Of a DNA stretch of 64,000 nucleotides, positions 1-8,020 are shown one piece after another. Below the pieces are notes generated by a model. The model saw only the letters and a program-made list of their open reading frames with translations, was not told where the DNA came from and made no database searches. The position numbers were made by a program, and so were the translations under genes. The stretch spans positions 2,914,001 through 2,978,000 of the forward strand of contig NZ_CP021435.1 of the NCBI RefSeq assembly GCF_002549795.1, given 5' to 3'. Source of the DNA: Halomonas beimenensis. Its GTDB lineage: Bacteria > Pseudomonadota > Gammaproteobacteria > Pseudomonadales > Halomonadaceae. Within the stretch, counting starts at the first letter, position 1; each line of letters begins with the position of its first letter.

Positions 1-1239
1 GGCGATGCGGTTACCCACCTTGGCCTCGGGGGCGATCAGCTCCCTGGTCGCCTTGTCGGCCACGTTCTCGAGGCACATCATGAACTTGCGACCGCGGATG
101 TCGCCGACGATCTCCAGGTCGGACAGTGCCTTGATGCGGCTCTCGAAGTAGGCGCCCACGTCCTTGACGTGATCGCAGAGGCCTTCCCGCTCCATGATCT
201 CGATGTTCTTGAGGCCCGCCGCGCAGCTCACCGGATGGCCGGAATAGGTGAAGCCATGGGTGAAGATGGCGCCGTCGGCCTGGGGCTCGCTGATCACCTC
301 GTAGATGCGGTCGGAGAAGATGGTCGCGCCCAGCGGCAGGTAGCCGGAGGTCAGGCCCTTGGCGCAGGTGATGATGTCCGGGACGATGCCGAACTCGTCC
401 TCGGAGGCGAACATGTGCCCCAGGCGGCCGAAGGCGGTGACCACCTCATCGGAGACGTAGAGGACGTCGTACTTGCGGCACACCTCCAGGGTCTTCCGGT
501 GGTAGCCCTCGGGCGGCACGATGACGCCGCCGGCGCCCATGATCGGCTCGGCGAAGAAGGCCGCCACGTTGTCCGGGCCCAGTTCGAGGATCTTGTCCTC
601 GAGCTCCTTCACCTTCTCGTCGCAGAAGGCTTCCAGACTCTGCTCCTCCGGCCGACGGTAGGGGTTCGGGCAGGAGATGTGGTGGACCAGCTGCCGGTCG
701 ATGTCGAAGCCGATGTGGTCGAACTCGACCCCGGTGATCGACATGGCCATGTAGGTGCTGCCGTGATAGCCGTCGATGCGCGAGATGATCTGCTTCTTGC
801 TCGTCTTGCCGAGCTGGTTGAAGTAGAAGTGGATCATGCGCACGGCGGTGTCGTTGGCCACCGAGCCGCCGCAGCCGTAGAAGACGTGGTTCAGATCACC
901 CGGCGCCAGCTCGGCGAGCTTGGCGGCCAGGCGGGCCGCCGGGGCGGTGGTGTGGTGGCCGAAGGTCGAGAAGTAGGGGATGTCGCGGATCTGCGCGGCG
1001 ACCGCCTCGGCGATCTCGTCCCGACCGTAGCCGATGTTCACGCACCAGAGGCCGCCGATGCCGTCCAGGTAGCGCTTGCCGTCGGCATCCTGGAGGGAGA
1101 CGCCATCGGCCCGGTGAAAGACCATGGACCCGGTCTCCTTGAAGGTGGAGAAGTCGGTCCAGGGATGCATGAAGTGATCGCGATCCTTCTGCCAGATTTC
1201 CTGTTTCTCGAGCTGGGCGGGGGATTGCTGACTGGTCAT
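1..1239 (-). CDS. class III PLP-dependent aminotransferase (C-terminus beyond window)
   Basis: 413 residues are visible from the ATG at 1239; the reading frame runs off the left edge, so the C-terminus is missing. The fold-type I class III family moves an amino group from an omega-amino compound to pyruvate or 2-oxoglutarate. The PLP lysine is in the motif CAKGLTSGYLP (about K294), preceded by the cofactor-binding SDEVVTAFGR. It lies downstream of an APC permease and a PuuC-like aldehyde dehydrogenase on the same strand, so it probably converts an imported amine to an aldehyde that the dehydrogenase oxidises. It resembles the polyamine/taurine/beta-alanine:pyruvate group, but the substrate cannot be read from the sequence. 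Confidence 0.88.
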   Translation of the reverse strand, partial: MTSQQSPAQLEKQEIWQKDRDHFMHPWTDFSTFKETGSMVFHRADGVSLQDADGKRYLDGIGGLWCVNIGYGRDEIAEAVAAQIRDIPYFSTFGHHTTAPAARLAAKLAELAPGDLNHVFYGCGGSVANDTAVRMIHFYFNQLGKTSKKQIISRIDGYHGSTYMAMSITGVEFDHIGFDIDRQLVHHISCPNPYRRPEEQSLEAFCDEKVKELEDKILELGPDNVAAFFAEPIMGAGGVIVPPEGYHRKTLEVCRKYDVLYVSDEVVTAFGRLGHMFASEDEFGIVPDIITCAKGLTSGYLPLGATIFSDRIYEVISEPQADGAIFTHGFTYSGHPVSCAAGLKNIEIMEREGLCDHVKDVGAYFESRIKALSDLEIVGDIRGRKFMMCLENVADKATRELIAPEAKVGNRIA

Positions 1240-1259
1240 GGTGTGACTCCTTCGGGGTC

Positions 1260-1285
1260 GGGAGGCGCCCCGCGGGGCGCCTCCC
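1260..1285. terminator. perfect 26-bp palindrome between permease and aminotransferase
   Basis: GGGAGGCGCCCC is followed directly by its complement, giving a 13-bp self-complementary arm. It sits 24 bp downstream of the permease stop and just before the aminotransferase. There is no T-run on either side, so it may attenuate or stabilise the operon mRNA rather than end it. Confidence 0.4.
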
Positions 1286-1308
1286 TGGGTTGCTTCGAGC
1301 GCCGGGAA

Positions 1309-2718
1309 TCAGCGCTTGGCGATCTCGTTCAGGGGTTCGGGCTTGAACAGCGGCTTCTTCATCACCAGCTTGATCCAGGCCACGGCGACGACGCTGACGA
1401 TGCCCAGCACCACGCCGGCGTTGGTGAAGATCTCCACGGTCAGTTCCGGGGCCGGCGAGGCGTAGACGATGGCGTAGACCATGCCGGCGATGCCGATCAG
1501 CTGCGGCAGCGGATAGAAGGGCGAGCGATAGGGGCGCTCGGCGTCGGGATAGCGACGACGCAGGGCGATGACGTTGACGTGGGCGATGATGTAGGCGATC
1601 AGCCAGGCGATGGCGGCGGAGATCAGCAGCAGGCCCACGGTGCCCGCGTCGTTGCCCCAGATCAGCAGCGGCAGGCCGGTGACGCCGGCGGTGAAGAGCA
1701 CCGCGACCCAGGGCTCGCGCGTCTTCCGGGTCTTCCAGCCCAGCACCGGGAAGGCCTGACCCTGCTCGGCCATGCCCTGCAGCATGCGCGGCACGGCGGC
1801 CAGGGAGGTGTTCACCGTGCTGCAGGTCGCGGTGATCGCGGCCACGGCCAGCAGGAAGGTGCCCGACCCGCCGAAGGCGGCGGTGGCGTACTCCAGGTGC
1901 GGCAGCTCCGCGGTCATCAGGACCTCACGCGGCAGGTAGAAGAGCGCGCCCAGGCAGTAGAGGGCGAAGACCGCGAAGATCACGGTCAGGCCCAGGTACA
2001 TCGAGCGCGGGATGTAGCGCTCGGGACGACGCGCGTCGCCGACCAGCGGACAGACGAACTCGGCCCCCACATAGCCCCAGATGGCCAGCGCGATCAGGGT
2101 GAAGGCCCCGTCGCCCAGGTTGAAGTCGCCGGCCAGCTCGGCGGCCCGGAACGCATGCGGGGCGAAGCCGCCGGTCAGGGCGCTGACGCCGAGCAGGGTC
2201 AGGGCCACCACCATGGCGAAGGCCAGCACGTTCTGCAGCTTGGCGAAGACGTCGATGCCCAGCAGGTTGAGCACCGTGAAGGCGCCGAGGATCCCGAAGG
2301 CGACGTACTGGGTGCCCTCCACGGCCGGATACAGCACGCCGAGCAGGAAGTTGACCAGCAGCAGCTCGGCGGACAGGGCGAACATCGCCACCACCACGTA
2401 GCCGGAGAACACCGAGAGGATCGCCGGGAAGTGCCCCAGGGCCACCTCGGTGTAGGCGCTCAGGCTGCCCGCCCGGGGCACCAGCAGGGCCAGTTCGGAG
2501 AAGGACGCCGCGTAGCACAGCGCCAGCACCCAGGCGATGCCCAGGGGCACGATGAAGGCGGAGCCGGCGATGCCGACGCCCTGGAGCATCAGCACCATGA
2601 CGCCCTGGGACACCACCAGGCCAACCGCGACGGCCATCAGGGACTTGAGCCCCAGGATCCCGCGGGCCTTCTTGCCGGCGGCCGTCGGGGCCGCCGCTTT
2701 GGATACGGCATCTTGCAT
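1309..2718 (-). CDS. APC-superfamily amino acid/polyamine permease
   Basis: A 469-residue integral membrane protein of the amino acid-polyamine-organocation family, with about 12 predicted hydrophobic segments. The first helix region (about residues 25-45) holds the GVGIAGSAFIVPLGIAW signature followed by SELALLVPRAGS, typical of proton-coupled amino acid and putrescine permeases. An in-frame GTG at 2727 would add three residues, but the Shine-Dalgarno-like AGAGG is adjacent to it; the ATG at 2718 has correct spacing and was chosen. It lies between the aldehyde dehydrogenase and the aminotransferase on the same strand, so it probably imports their substrate. Confidence 0.85.
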   Translation of the reverse strand: MQDAVSKAAAPTAAGKKARGILGLKSLMAVAVGLVVSQGVMVLMLQGVGIAGSAFIVPLGIAWVLALCYAASFSELALLVPRAGSLSAYTEVALGHFPAILSVFSGYVVVAMFALSAELLLVNFLLGVLYPAVEGTQYVAFGILGAFTVLNLLGIDVFAKLQNVLAFAMVVALTLLGVSALTGGFAPHAFRAAELAGDFNLGDGAFTLIALAIWGYVGAEFVCPLVGDARRPERYIPRSMYLGLTVIFAVFALYCLGALFYLPREVLMTAELPHLEYATAAFGGSGTFLLAVAAITATCSTVNTSLAAVPRMLQGMAEQGQAFPVLGWKTRKTREPWVAVLFTAGVTGLPLLIWGNDAGTVGLLLISAAIAWLIAYIIAHVNVIALRRRYPDAERPYRSPFYPLPQLIGIAGMVYAIVYASPAPELTVEIFTNAGVVLGIVSVVAVAWIKLVMKKPLFKPEPLNEIAKR

Positions 2719-2791
2719 TGAGGTCACCCTCTTGTTGTTGTGGGGTTAGGCTTTCGCCGGCGAGGCAGCGGCGGGCCTGTTCAGGGGCGGT

Positions 2792-4306
2792 TCAGAGACG
2801 CACCCAGGTGGTCTTGAGCTGGGTGAACTTGTCCAGGGCGTGGAGCGACAGGTCGCGCCCGAAGCCGGACTGCTTGTAGCCGCCGAAGGGGGTGGTGAAG
2901 TCGATGGCGTCCACGGTGTTCACCGAGACGGTCCCCGCCCGCAGGCGACGCGAGACGCGATGCGCCCGTGACAGGTTCTCGGTCCACACCGACGCGGCCA
3001 GGCCGTAGATGGAGTCGTTGGCGATGGCCACCGCCTCGTCCTCGTCGGCGAACTCGATCAGCGCGGCCACCGGGCCGAAGATTTCCTCCCGGGCGATGGT
3101 CATCCGCGGGGTCACGCCCTCGAACAGCGTCGGCGAGACGAAGGCGCCCTGCTCCTCGCCGCCGGGTGCCTCGCCCAGGGCCAGGCGAGCCCCCTCTTCC
3201 AGGCCCAGCGAGATATAGCCGCGCACCTTGCCGGCATGATCGGCGTCGATCAGCGAGCCCACGTCGGTCGCCGGATCCAGCGGGTCGCCGACCACCAGCT
3301 CGGAGGCGGCGGCCACGAAGCGCTCGACGAAGGCGTCCTTGACGTCGCGCTGGACCAGGATCCGCGAGTTGGCCGAGCAGACCTCGCCCTGGTTGAAGTA
3401 GATGCCCTGCACCGCCGTCCTGGCCGCGGCGTCCAGGTCGCTGTCGGCGAAGACGAGGTTGGGGCTCTTGCCGCCGCACTCCAGCCAGACCTGCTTCATG
3501 TTCGAACGGGAGGCATACTCCAGGAAGCGCTTGCCGGTGGCGGTGGAGCCGGTGAAGGTCAGGCAGTCCACGTCCGCGTGCATCCCCAGCGCCTGGCCGG
3601 TGACATGGCCGTGGCCCGGCAGGACGTTGAAGACCCCATCGGGGAGGCCCGCCTCGGTGGCCAGCTGGGCCAGGCGCAGCGCGGTGAGCGGGGACTGCTC
3701 GGCGGGCTTGAGGATCACGCTGTTGCCGGCGGCCAGCGCCGGGGCCAGCTTCCAGGCGGTGATGTCGAGGGGGAAGTTCCAGGGAATCACCGCGGCCACC
3801 ACGCCGACGGGCTCGCGGGTGATGGTGGCCAGGTTGTCGCCGTCGGTGGGGGCCACCTCCCCGTAGAGCTTGTCGGTGGCCTCGGCGTACCAGCCGAAGC
3901 AGCCCGCGGCGCCGGGGATGTCGAGTTCGAAGGCATCGCGGATCGGCTTGCCGGTGTCCAGGGTCTCGAGCAGGGCGAGCTCTTCCTGGTGCTCCATCAT
4001 CAGGGCCGACAGGCGCTGGAGCACCGCCTTGCGGCTCGCCGGCGCGGCCCGGGACCAGTCGCCGGCCTCGAAGCTGCGCCGCGCCGCGGCCACGGCGCGT
4101 TCCACGTCCTCGACGCCGCAGGCCGCGACCTCGGTCAGGGCCTCGCCGGTGGCCGGGTTCCAGGTGGTCAGGGTGGCGCCGTCGCCGGCCTGGACCGGCC
4201 GGCCGTCGATGAAGGCCCCGTCCGGCAGGGTCAGCCGGGAGCGCAGGTCTCGCCAGAAGGACAGATCGTGTGCCGCCATCGGGAGGGTCTCCGTTGTCAG
4301 TGTCAT
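2792..4306 (-). CDS. puuC: PuuC-like NAD(P)+-dependent aldehyde dehydrogenase
   Basis: 504 residues, close to the usual length of about 495. It belongs to the aldehyde dehydrogenase superfamily and closely resembles PuuC/KauB enzymes, which oxidise gamma-glutamyl-gamma-aminobutyraldehyde and other omega-amino aldehydes. Visible motifs: cofactor-site IPWNFPL, FTGSTATGK, the general-base glutamate in LECGGKSP (E276), the catalytic cysteine in GEVCSA (C310), and C-terminal FGGYKQSGFGRD. It is first in the minus-strand operon with the permease and aminotransferase, downstream of a control region shared with the second operon. PuuC is the closest family name; the true substrate could be another aminoaldehyde. 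Confidence 0.85.
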   Translation of the reverse strand: MTLTTETLPMAAHDLSFWRDLRSRLTLPDGAFIDGRPVQAGDGATLTTWNPATGEALTEVAACGVEDVERAVAAARRSFEAGDWSRAAPASRKAVLQRLSALMMEHQEELALLETLDTGKPIRDAFELDIPGAAGCFGWYAEATDKLYGEVAPTDGDNLATITREPVGVVAAVIPWNFPLDITAWKLAPALAAGNSVILKPAEQSPLTALRLAQLATEAGLPDGVFNVLPGHGHVTGQALGMHADVDCLTFTGSTATGKRFLEYASRSNMKQVWLECGGKSPNLVFADSDLDAAARTAVQGIYFNQGEVCSANSRILVQRDVKDAFVERFVAAASELVVGDPLDPATDVGSLIDADHAGKVRGYISLGLEEGARLALGEAPGGEEQGAFVSPTLFEGVTPRMTIAREEIFGPVAALIEFADEDEAVAIANDSIYGLAASVWTENLSRAHRVSRRLRAGTVSVNTVDAIDFTTPFGGYKQSGFGRDLSLHALDKFTQLKTTWVRL

Positions 4307-4365
4307 TGTTGTCGGGTCGTCTCGGCCTCTCTCACGACCGTAGGGTCACGATAGTCCCGGCCTCT

Positions 4366-4418
4366 TGGTTAAATAAAATATTATAATTCGAAGAACAGAA
4401 TCATAAATTCCTATGCAA
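4366..4418 (-). promoter_or_regulatory. conserved promoter/operator block, copy 1 (puuC operon)
   Basis: On the plus strand this reads TGGTTAAATAAAATAT, an 18-bp variable part, ATCATAAAT, then CTATGCAA. The same blocks occur at 9404-9456 with identical spacing (34 bp and 45 bp from the first block). On the coding strand a TATAAT-like sequence and the imperfect dyad ATAGGAATTTAT lie 60-112 bp upstream of the dehydrogenase start, as expected of a LysR-type site plus promoter. It is much richer in AT than its surroundings. The rest of 4307-4498 shows no other feature. Confidence 0.65.
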
Positions 4419-4498
4419 TGCCGTCACGCCATCGCATCCGTGAGGACGGCTCATCTCCTATGCATGGGGTCGTCCTTGGTGACCGGGGCGAGTCCCGG

Positions 4499-5449
4499 TC
4501 AGGAAGAAATGGCCTGGGCCAGCCCCGCCCCCAGCCGCTCGAAGACATCGCCCCGCGCCTCGCTGTCCTGGGCCAGGCGATGCATGGCCTCGGCGGCGGG
4601 GCTCAGGCGCAGCCCGCGCAGGCAGGCGATGCCCATGGAGAGCGGCTGCGCCTCGTCTTCCAGGGGCAGGGGCCTCAGGCGCCCGCCGTCGAGGGACTCG
4701 AGGGCGGTCAGCGGGGTGTTGAACAGCGAGAAGCCGAAGCCGTTGGCCACCAGCCCCCGCAGCATGTCCATGGACTTGGCACGGTGGGCCACGGACGGCG
4801 TCAGGCCGTGGTGGGTGAAGATCGACAGGAAGTACTCACGGCTCAACGGCCAGTCGAGCAGGACCATGGGATAGGCCACCAGCTCGTCGAGGCGAATGCT
4901 GTCACGCCGGCTCAGGGGATGATCGGCGGCGACCACCGCATAGGGCGGGAAACGGTAGAGCGGCGTGAACTCGACCTCCTCGGGAACCTGGAGATCGTAG
5001 GTGAAGGCCAGTTCGTAGTCCCCCTGGGTCAGGCCACGCACGACATCGACCTGGTTCATCTCGTCGCAGTAGAGGCTGACCGAGGGGTGACGATCGGCGT
5101 AGCGACGCAACAGCTGGGGCAGGAACACCGGCGCGAAGGTGGGAAAGGCCACCAGGCGCAACTCGCCGCCGATCTCCTCGCCCAGCGACAGGGCATATTT
5201 CTCGAGCCCTTCCGCATCGCGGAGCAGCTTCCGCGCCCGGCCCAGCAGTTGCTTGCCCGAGGGTGTCAGCGACAGCCCCTGGGCATGGTGGCGAACGAAC
5301 AGCTGCAGCCCGGTGACCTCCTCGATCTGCTGGATGGCCGCGGAGATCGAGGGCTGGGAGACATGCAGCTTGCGGGCCGCCTGGGTGACGCTGGAGAGCT
5401 CTCCGGCGACCACGAAGTAGCGCAGCTGCTTGAGGGTGAATTGACGCAT
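4499..5449 (-). CDS. LysR-family transcriptional regulator
   Basis: 316 residues, normal for the family. The N-terminal winged helix-turn-helix is clear (about residues 1-60: LKQLRYFVVAGELSSVTQAA, then SQPSISAAIQQIEEVTGLQL). A periplasmic-binding-protein-like effector domain follows from about residue 90. It lies between the argE-DUF1028-rid-FMO operon upstream and the dehydrogenase-permease-aminotransferase operon downstream, all on the same strand. Both operons carry the same upstream motif with a LysR-like dyad, so this protein is the natural candidate to control both, probably in response to the amine or a breakdown product. That role is inferred from position. Confidence 0.9.
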   Translation of the reverse strand: MRQFTLKQLRYFVVAGELSSVTQAARKLHVSQPSISAAIQQIEEVTGLQLFVRHHAQGLSLTPSGKQLLGRARKLLRDAEGLEKYALSLGEEIGGELRLVAFPTFAPVFLPQLLRRYADRHPSVSLYCDEMNQVDVVRGLTQGDYELAFTYDLQVPEEVEFTPLYRFPPYAVVAADHPLSRRDSIRLDELVAYPMVLLDWPLSREYFLSIFTHHGLTPSVAHRAKSMDMLRGLVANGFGFSLFNTPLTALESLDGGRLRPLPLEDEAQPLSMGIACLRGLRLSPAAEAMHRLAQDSEARGDVFERLGAGLAQAISS

Positions 5450-5477
5450 CGACTGGGTACCGCCGCTGACGGACAGG

Positions 5478-5500
5478 GGCGCCCCGCCGCGCAGGCGGGG
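5478..5500. terminator. GC-rich hairpin between argE and lysR
   Basis: A 9-bp stem (CGCCCCGCC with GGCGGGGCG) and 5-nt loop, placed after argE and just before lysR. There is no clear T-run, so termination is uncertain. Confidence 0.35.
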
Positions 5501-5603
5501 CGATCCCCGTCAGCATACCAGGCGCCCGGGCCGGGCGTCTCGGCGGCGGGGCCTGGGCCGGGCTATCGCCGTTAGCGTTGTCGCCCGGGGATGATCCGTC
5601 GAC

Positions 5604-6815
5604 TCACGCCGGGGCGGCGGCCAGCAGCTCGCCTTCGGCCAGGCGACGCCGCGCCTCGGGCCCGGAGAGGGCCCCGGTCAGCCGGGCCAGGAAGGCCTCG
5701 CAACGGGCCAGCTGCTCGCGGGTCACGAACTCGTCGGGCTGGTGGCCCTGGGCCATGCTGCCGGGCCCGCAGACCAGGGTCGGGATACCCAGCTCGCGCT
5801 GGAAGAGCCCCCCCTCGGTGCCGTAGCCGATGCGCTCCAGGGTTCGCTCGTCGAGCAGCGCCAGGATGAAGTCCACCAGGGCATGGTCGTCGGCCATCGA
5901 CAGGCCCGGGTAGTCGCTGAGGCGCTCCAGGCGGATGCCGGCCTCGGGATGCGTCTCGCGCATCTCGGCTTCCAGAGAGGCGGCGACGGCCATCAGCTCG
6001 CCGAGCAGCGCCTCGGGGTCGTCCTGGGCGACGTTGCGGATCTCGATGTCCAGCCGGCAATCCTGGGGCACGATGTTCAGCGCCGCCCCGCCCTGGATGG
6101 TGCCCACCTGCAGGGTGGTGTGGGGAATGGCGAATCGCTCGTCGAAGGGGCCGCGCATTGCCTTGGCCGCGGCCGTCTCCTCGACCCAGGTGGCCAGGCG
6201 AGCGGCGACGTGGATGGCGTTGACGCCCTCGGGTGCCATGCCGGAATGACAGGCCTTGCCGCGCACGTGCAGGCGGAAGGCGAGCTTGCCCTTGTGGGCA
6301 GTGGCCAGCCGCATGGAGGTGGGCTCGCCGACCAGGCAGGCGGCCGGGCGCACCGGCTGGTGGGCCAGGTCGGCCAGCAGGGTGCGCACGCCCAGGCAGC
6401 CCACCTCCTCGTCATGGGAGAAGGCCAGGTGGACGGGCACCACCAGGTCGGCCTCGACCAGGGCCGGCACCGCGGCCAACATGGCGGCGAGGAAGCCCTT
6501 CATGTCGGCCGTGCCCCGCCCGTAGAGACGTTCGCCCTCGGCCGTCAGCCGGAAGGGATCCACGCTCCAGGCCTGGCCGGTGACCGGCACGGTGTCGGTG
6601 TGCCCGGAGAGCATCACCCCGGCCCGGTCCGCCGGACCGATGGTGGCATAGAGGTTGGCCTTCTCACCGGAGTCGTCGAGGACGCGACGCGAGGCCACGC
6701 CGTGGCGAGCCAGGTAGTCCTCGATGAAGGCGATCAGCGCCAGGTTGGAACGGTGGCTGGTGGTGTCGAAGGCGACCAGCTCGGCGAGCAGGTCGACGAC
6801 GCTGTCTTGGGACAT
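5604..6815 (-). CDS. argE: M20 deacetylase, acetylornithine deacetylase (ArgE)-like
   Basis: 403 residues, slightly longer than E. coli ArgE (383). M20 metallopeptidase metal ligands are visible: H72 and D74 in SGHTDTVP, D104 in GRGTADMKGF, and the E136-E137 pair in SHDEEVGCLG, followed by GEPTSM. It hydrolyses an N-acyl amide, in ArgE N2-acetylornithine. It is the last gene of an operon with DUF1028, Rid and FMO-like proteins rather than among arginine genes. A catabolic role removing an acyl group from an oxidised amine is therefore at least as likely as arginine synthesis. The ATG at 6815 is the natural start. Confidence 0.75.
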   Translation of the reverse strand: MSQDSVVDLLAELVAFDTTSHRSNLALIAFIEDYLARHGVASRRVLDDSGEKANLYATIGPADRAGVMLSGHTDTVPVTGQAWSVDPFRLTAEGERLYGRGTADMKGFLAAMLAAVPALVEADLVVPVHLAFSHDEEVGCLGVRTLLADLAHQPVRPAACLVGEPTSMRLATAHKGKLAFRLHVRGKACHSGMAPEGVNAIHVAARLATWVEETAAAKAMRGPFDERFAIPHTTLQVGTIQGGAALNIVPQDCRLDIEIRNVAQDDPEALLGELMAVAASLEAEMRETHPEAGIRLERLSDYPGLSMADDHALVDFILALLDERTLERIGYGTEGGLFQRELGIPTLVCGPGSMAQGHQPDEFVTREQLARCEAFLARLTGALSGPEARRRLAEGELLAAAPA

Positions 6816-6920
6816 GGAAACACCCGAATGGTCAGGGAAAACGAACCGCGGTGGTCATGGTTCTTATGCCATGACCACTCCTGGCTGGCCAGTTCCCGGC
6901 CGAACCTCACCGGGATACGC

Positions 6921-7595
6921 TCAGCGCTCATCCCCCGGCACGCCATAGGACGGCGAGTCGTCGGGGCGTACCGCCCGCAGCACGTAGGCGTCGCGCTGGG
7001 GGCGATAATGCTCCCAGATCATGCGCAGCTCGGTGAGCGGCGCGACGTGCCAGTCGACCCGCAGGTCGACCACCGGCCAGCTGGCCCGGTCGGTGACCTT
7101 GAGGCCCGCCGAGAATACCGGGCCCATCTCGCCGCCGGCGGCCAGGCCGGCGTCCATGGCGGCCAGCAGGCGTTCGGCGAGCTCGCCGTCATGGGACTCG
7201 AAGGCGACGACCATGGCGTCGACGATGCCCGGATCGGCCAGCATGTTGCCGCCCGCCACGCAGTCCCGGCCCTGCCGGGTGGCGTGGCGGCCCAGGGTCT
7301 CGGCCCCGCTGTGCGTGGCGCTTCGGCCCTCGGCGTCGAGGACCTGGAGCTGGCGCCACTCGGGGTAGGCCTCGCCCTCGACGAGTCGCGCCAGCACCTC
7401 CTCGGCATCGAGCCCTTCCTGAAGCAGCTGGACGCCGAGCTGCCCCAGCGCGGGGTTGGTGACGTTCTGGGTCAACACCACCCCCTTGCCGGGGGCGATG
7501 AAGGGACAACGGCTGGCCACGCAGATGCTCGAGGAACTGATGGCGGTGCCGAACTGGCCGGTCTCGCGGCAGAAGCCGGCGATGGAAAAGGTCAT
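6921..7595 (-). CDS. DUF1028 family protein (putative Ntn-hydrolase fold)
   Basis: 224 residues from the ATG at 7595, whose ATGA overlaps the stop of the upstream Rid gene and implies translational coupling. The N-terminus MTFSIAGFCRETGQFGTAIS, the VLTQNVTNPALGQLG segment and the central GNMLADPGIV match the DUF1028 family, which is predicted to have an N-terminal nucleophile hydrolase-like fold. Its reaction has not been established to my knowledge. A longer upstream open frame overlaps the Rid gene and was not used. The context is an operon with Rid, FMO and M20 genes, suggesting a hydrolytic step on an amine- or amide-derived intermediate. Confidence 0.8.
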   Translation of the reverse strand: MTFSIAGFCRETGQFGTAISSSSICVASRCPFIAPGKGVVLTQNVTNPALGQLGVQLLQEGLDAEEVLARLVEGEAYPEWRQLQVLDAEGRSATHSGAETLGRHATRQGRDCVAGGNMLADPGIVDAMVVAFESHDGELAERLLAAMDAGLAAGGEMGPVFSAGLKVTDRASWPVVDLRVDWHVAPLTELRMIWEHYRPQRDAYVLRAVRPDDSPSYGVPGDER

Positions 7596-8020
7596 GAGTT
7601 GCCCTCCTCGTCGTCGGGGATCACGGCGATGACGTCGATCTCCATCAGCCACTCGGGCTGGGCGAGGCCGGCCACCACCAGGCCGGTGGAGATCGGGAAG
7701 ACGCCCTTGAGCCAGCTGCCCACCTCGCGATAGACCGGCTCCCGGAAGCGCGGATCGGTGATGTAGGTGGTGGTCTTGACGATATGGCCGAGCTCGGAGC
7801 CGGCCTCCTCGAGCAGTTGCTTGACGTTCTTCATGGCCTGCTCGGCCTGGGCACGGGGATCGCCCAGGCCGACCAGCCGGCCCTCGAAGTCGGTGCCGAC
7901 CTGGCCGCGGACATAGACGGTGTTGCCCGCTCGTACCGCCTGGCAGAGATCGTTGTCCAGCGACTGGTTGGGGTACGTCTCCTGGGTGTTGAACATGCGG
8001 ATTCGCGTGTGCGTCGGCAT
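7592..8020 (-). CDS. RidA/YjgF/YER057c family protein, active-site arginine not apparent
   Basis: 142 residues. It has the RidA pattern: QAVRAGNTVYVRGQVGTD near the N-terminus, QAMKNVKQLLEEAG in the middle, and the C-terminal strand WLMEIDVIAVIP. RidA proper hydrolyses reactive 2-aminoacrylate-type imines. At the position of the conserved deaminase arginine (Arg105 in E. coli RidA) my alignment by eye gives ISTGLVVAGL with no arginine. It probably belongs to a Rid subfamily without imine deaminase activity. The start overlaps the upstream flavoprotein stop (TGATG), and the stop overlaps the downstream DUF1028 start. Confidence 0.88.
   Translation of the reverse strand: MPTHTRIRMFNTQETYPNQSLDNDLCQAVRAGNTVYVRGQVGTDFEGRLVGLGDPRAQAEQAMKNVKQLLEEAGSELGHIVKTTTYITDPRFREPVYREVGSWLKGVFPISTGLVVAGLAQPEWLMEIDVIAVIPDDEEGNS

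Noticed and set aside
169..2721. 850-codon open frame on the plus strand
   Set aside because: It lies antisense to the aminotransferase and permease genes, has low-complexity Gly/Asp/His/Gln composition and no domain; a GC-rich third-position shadow.
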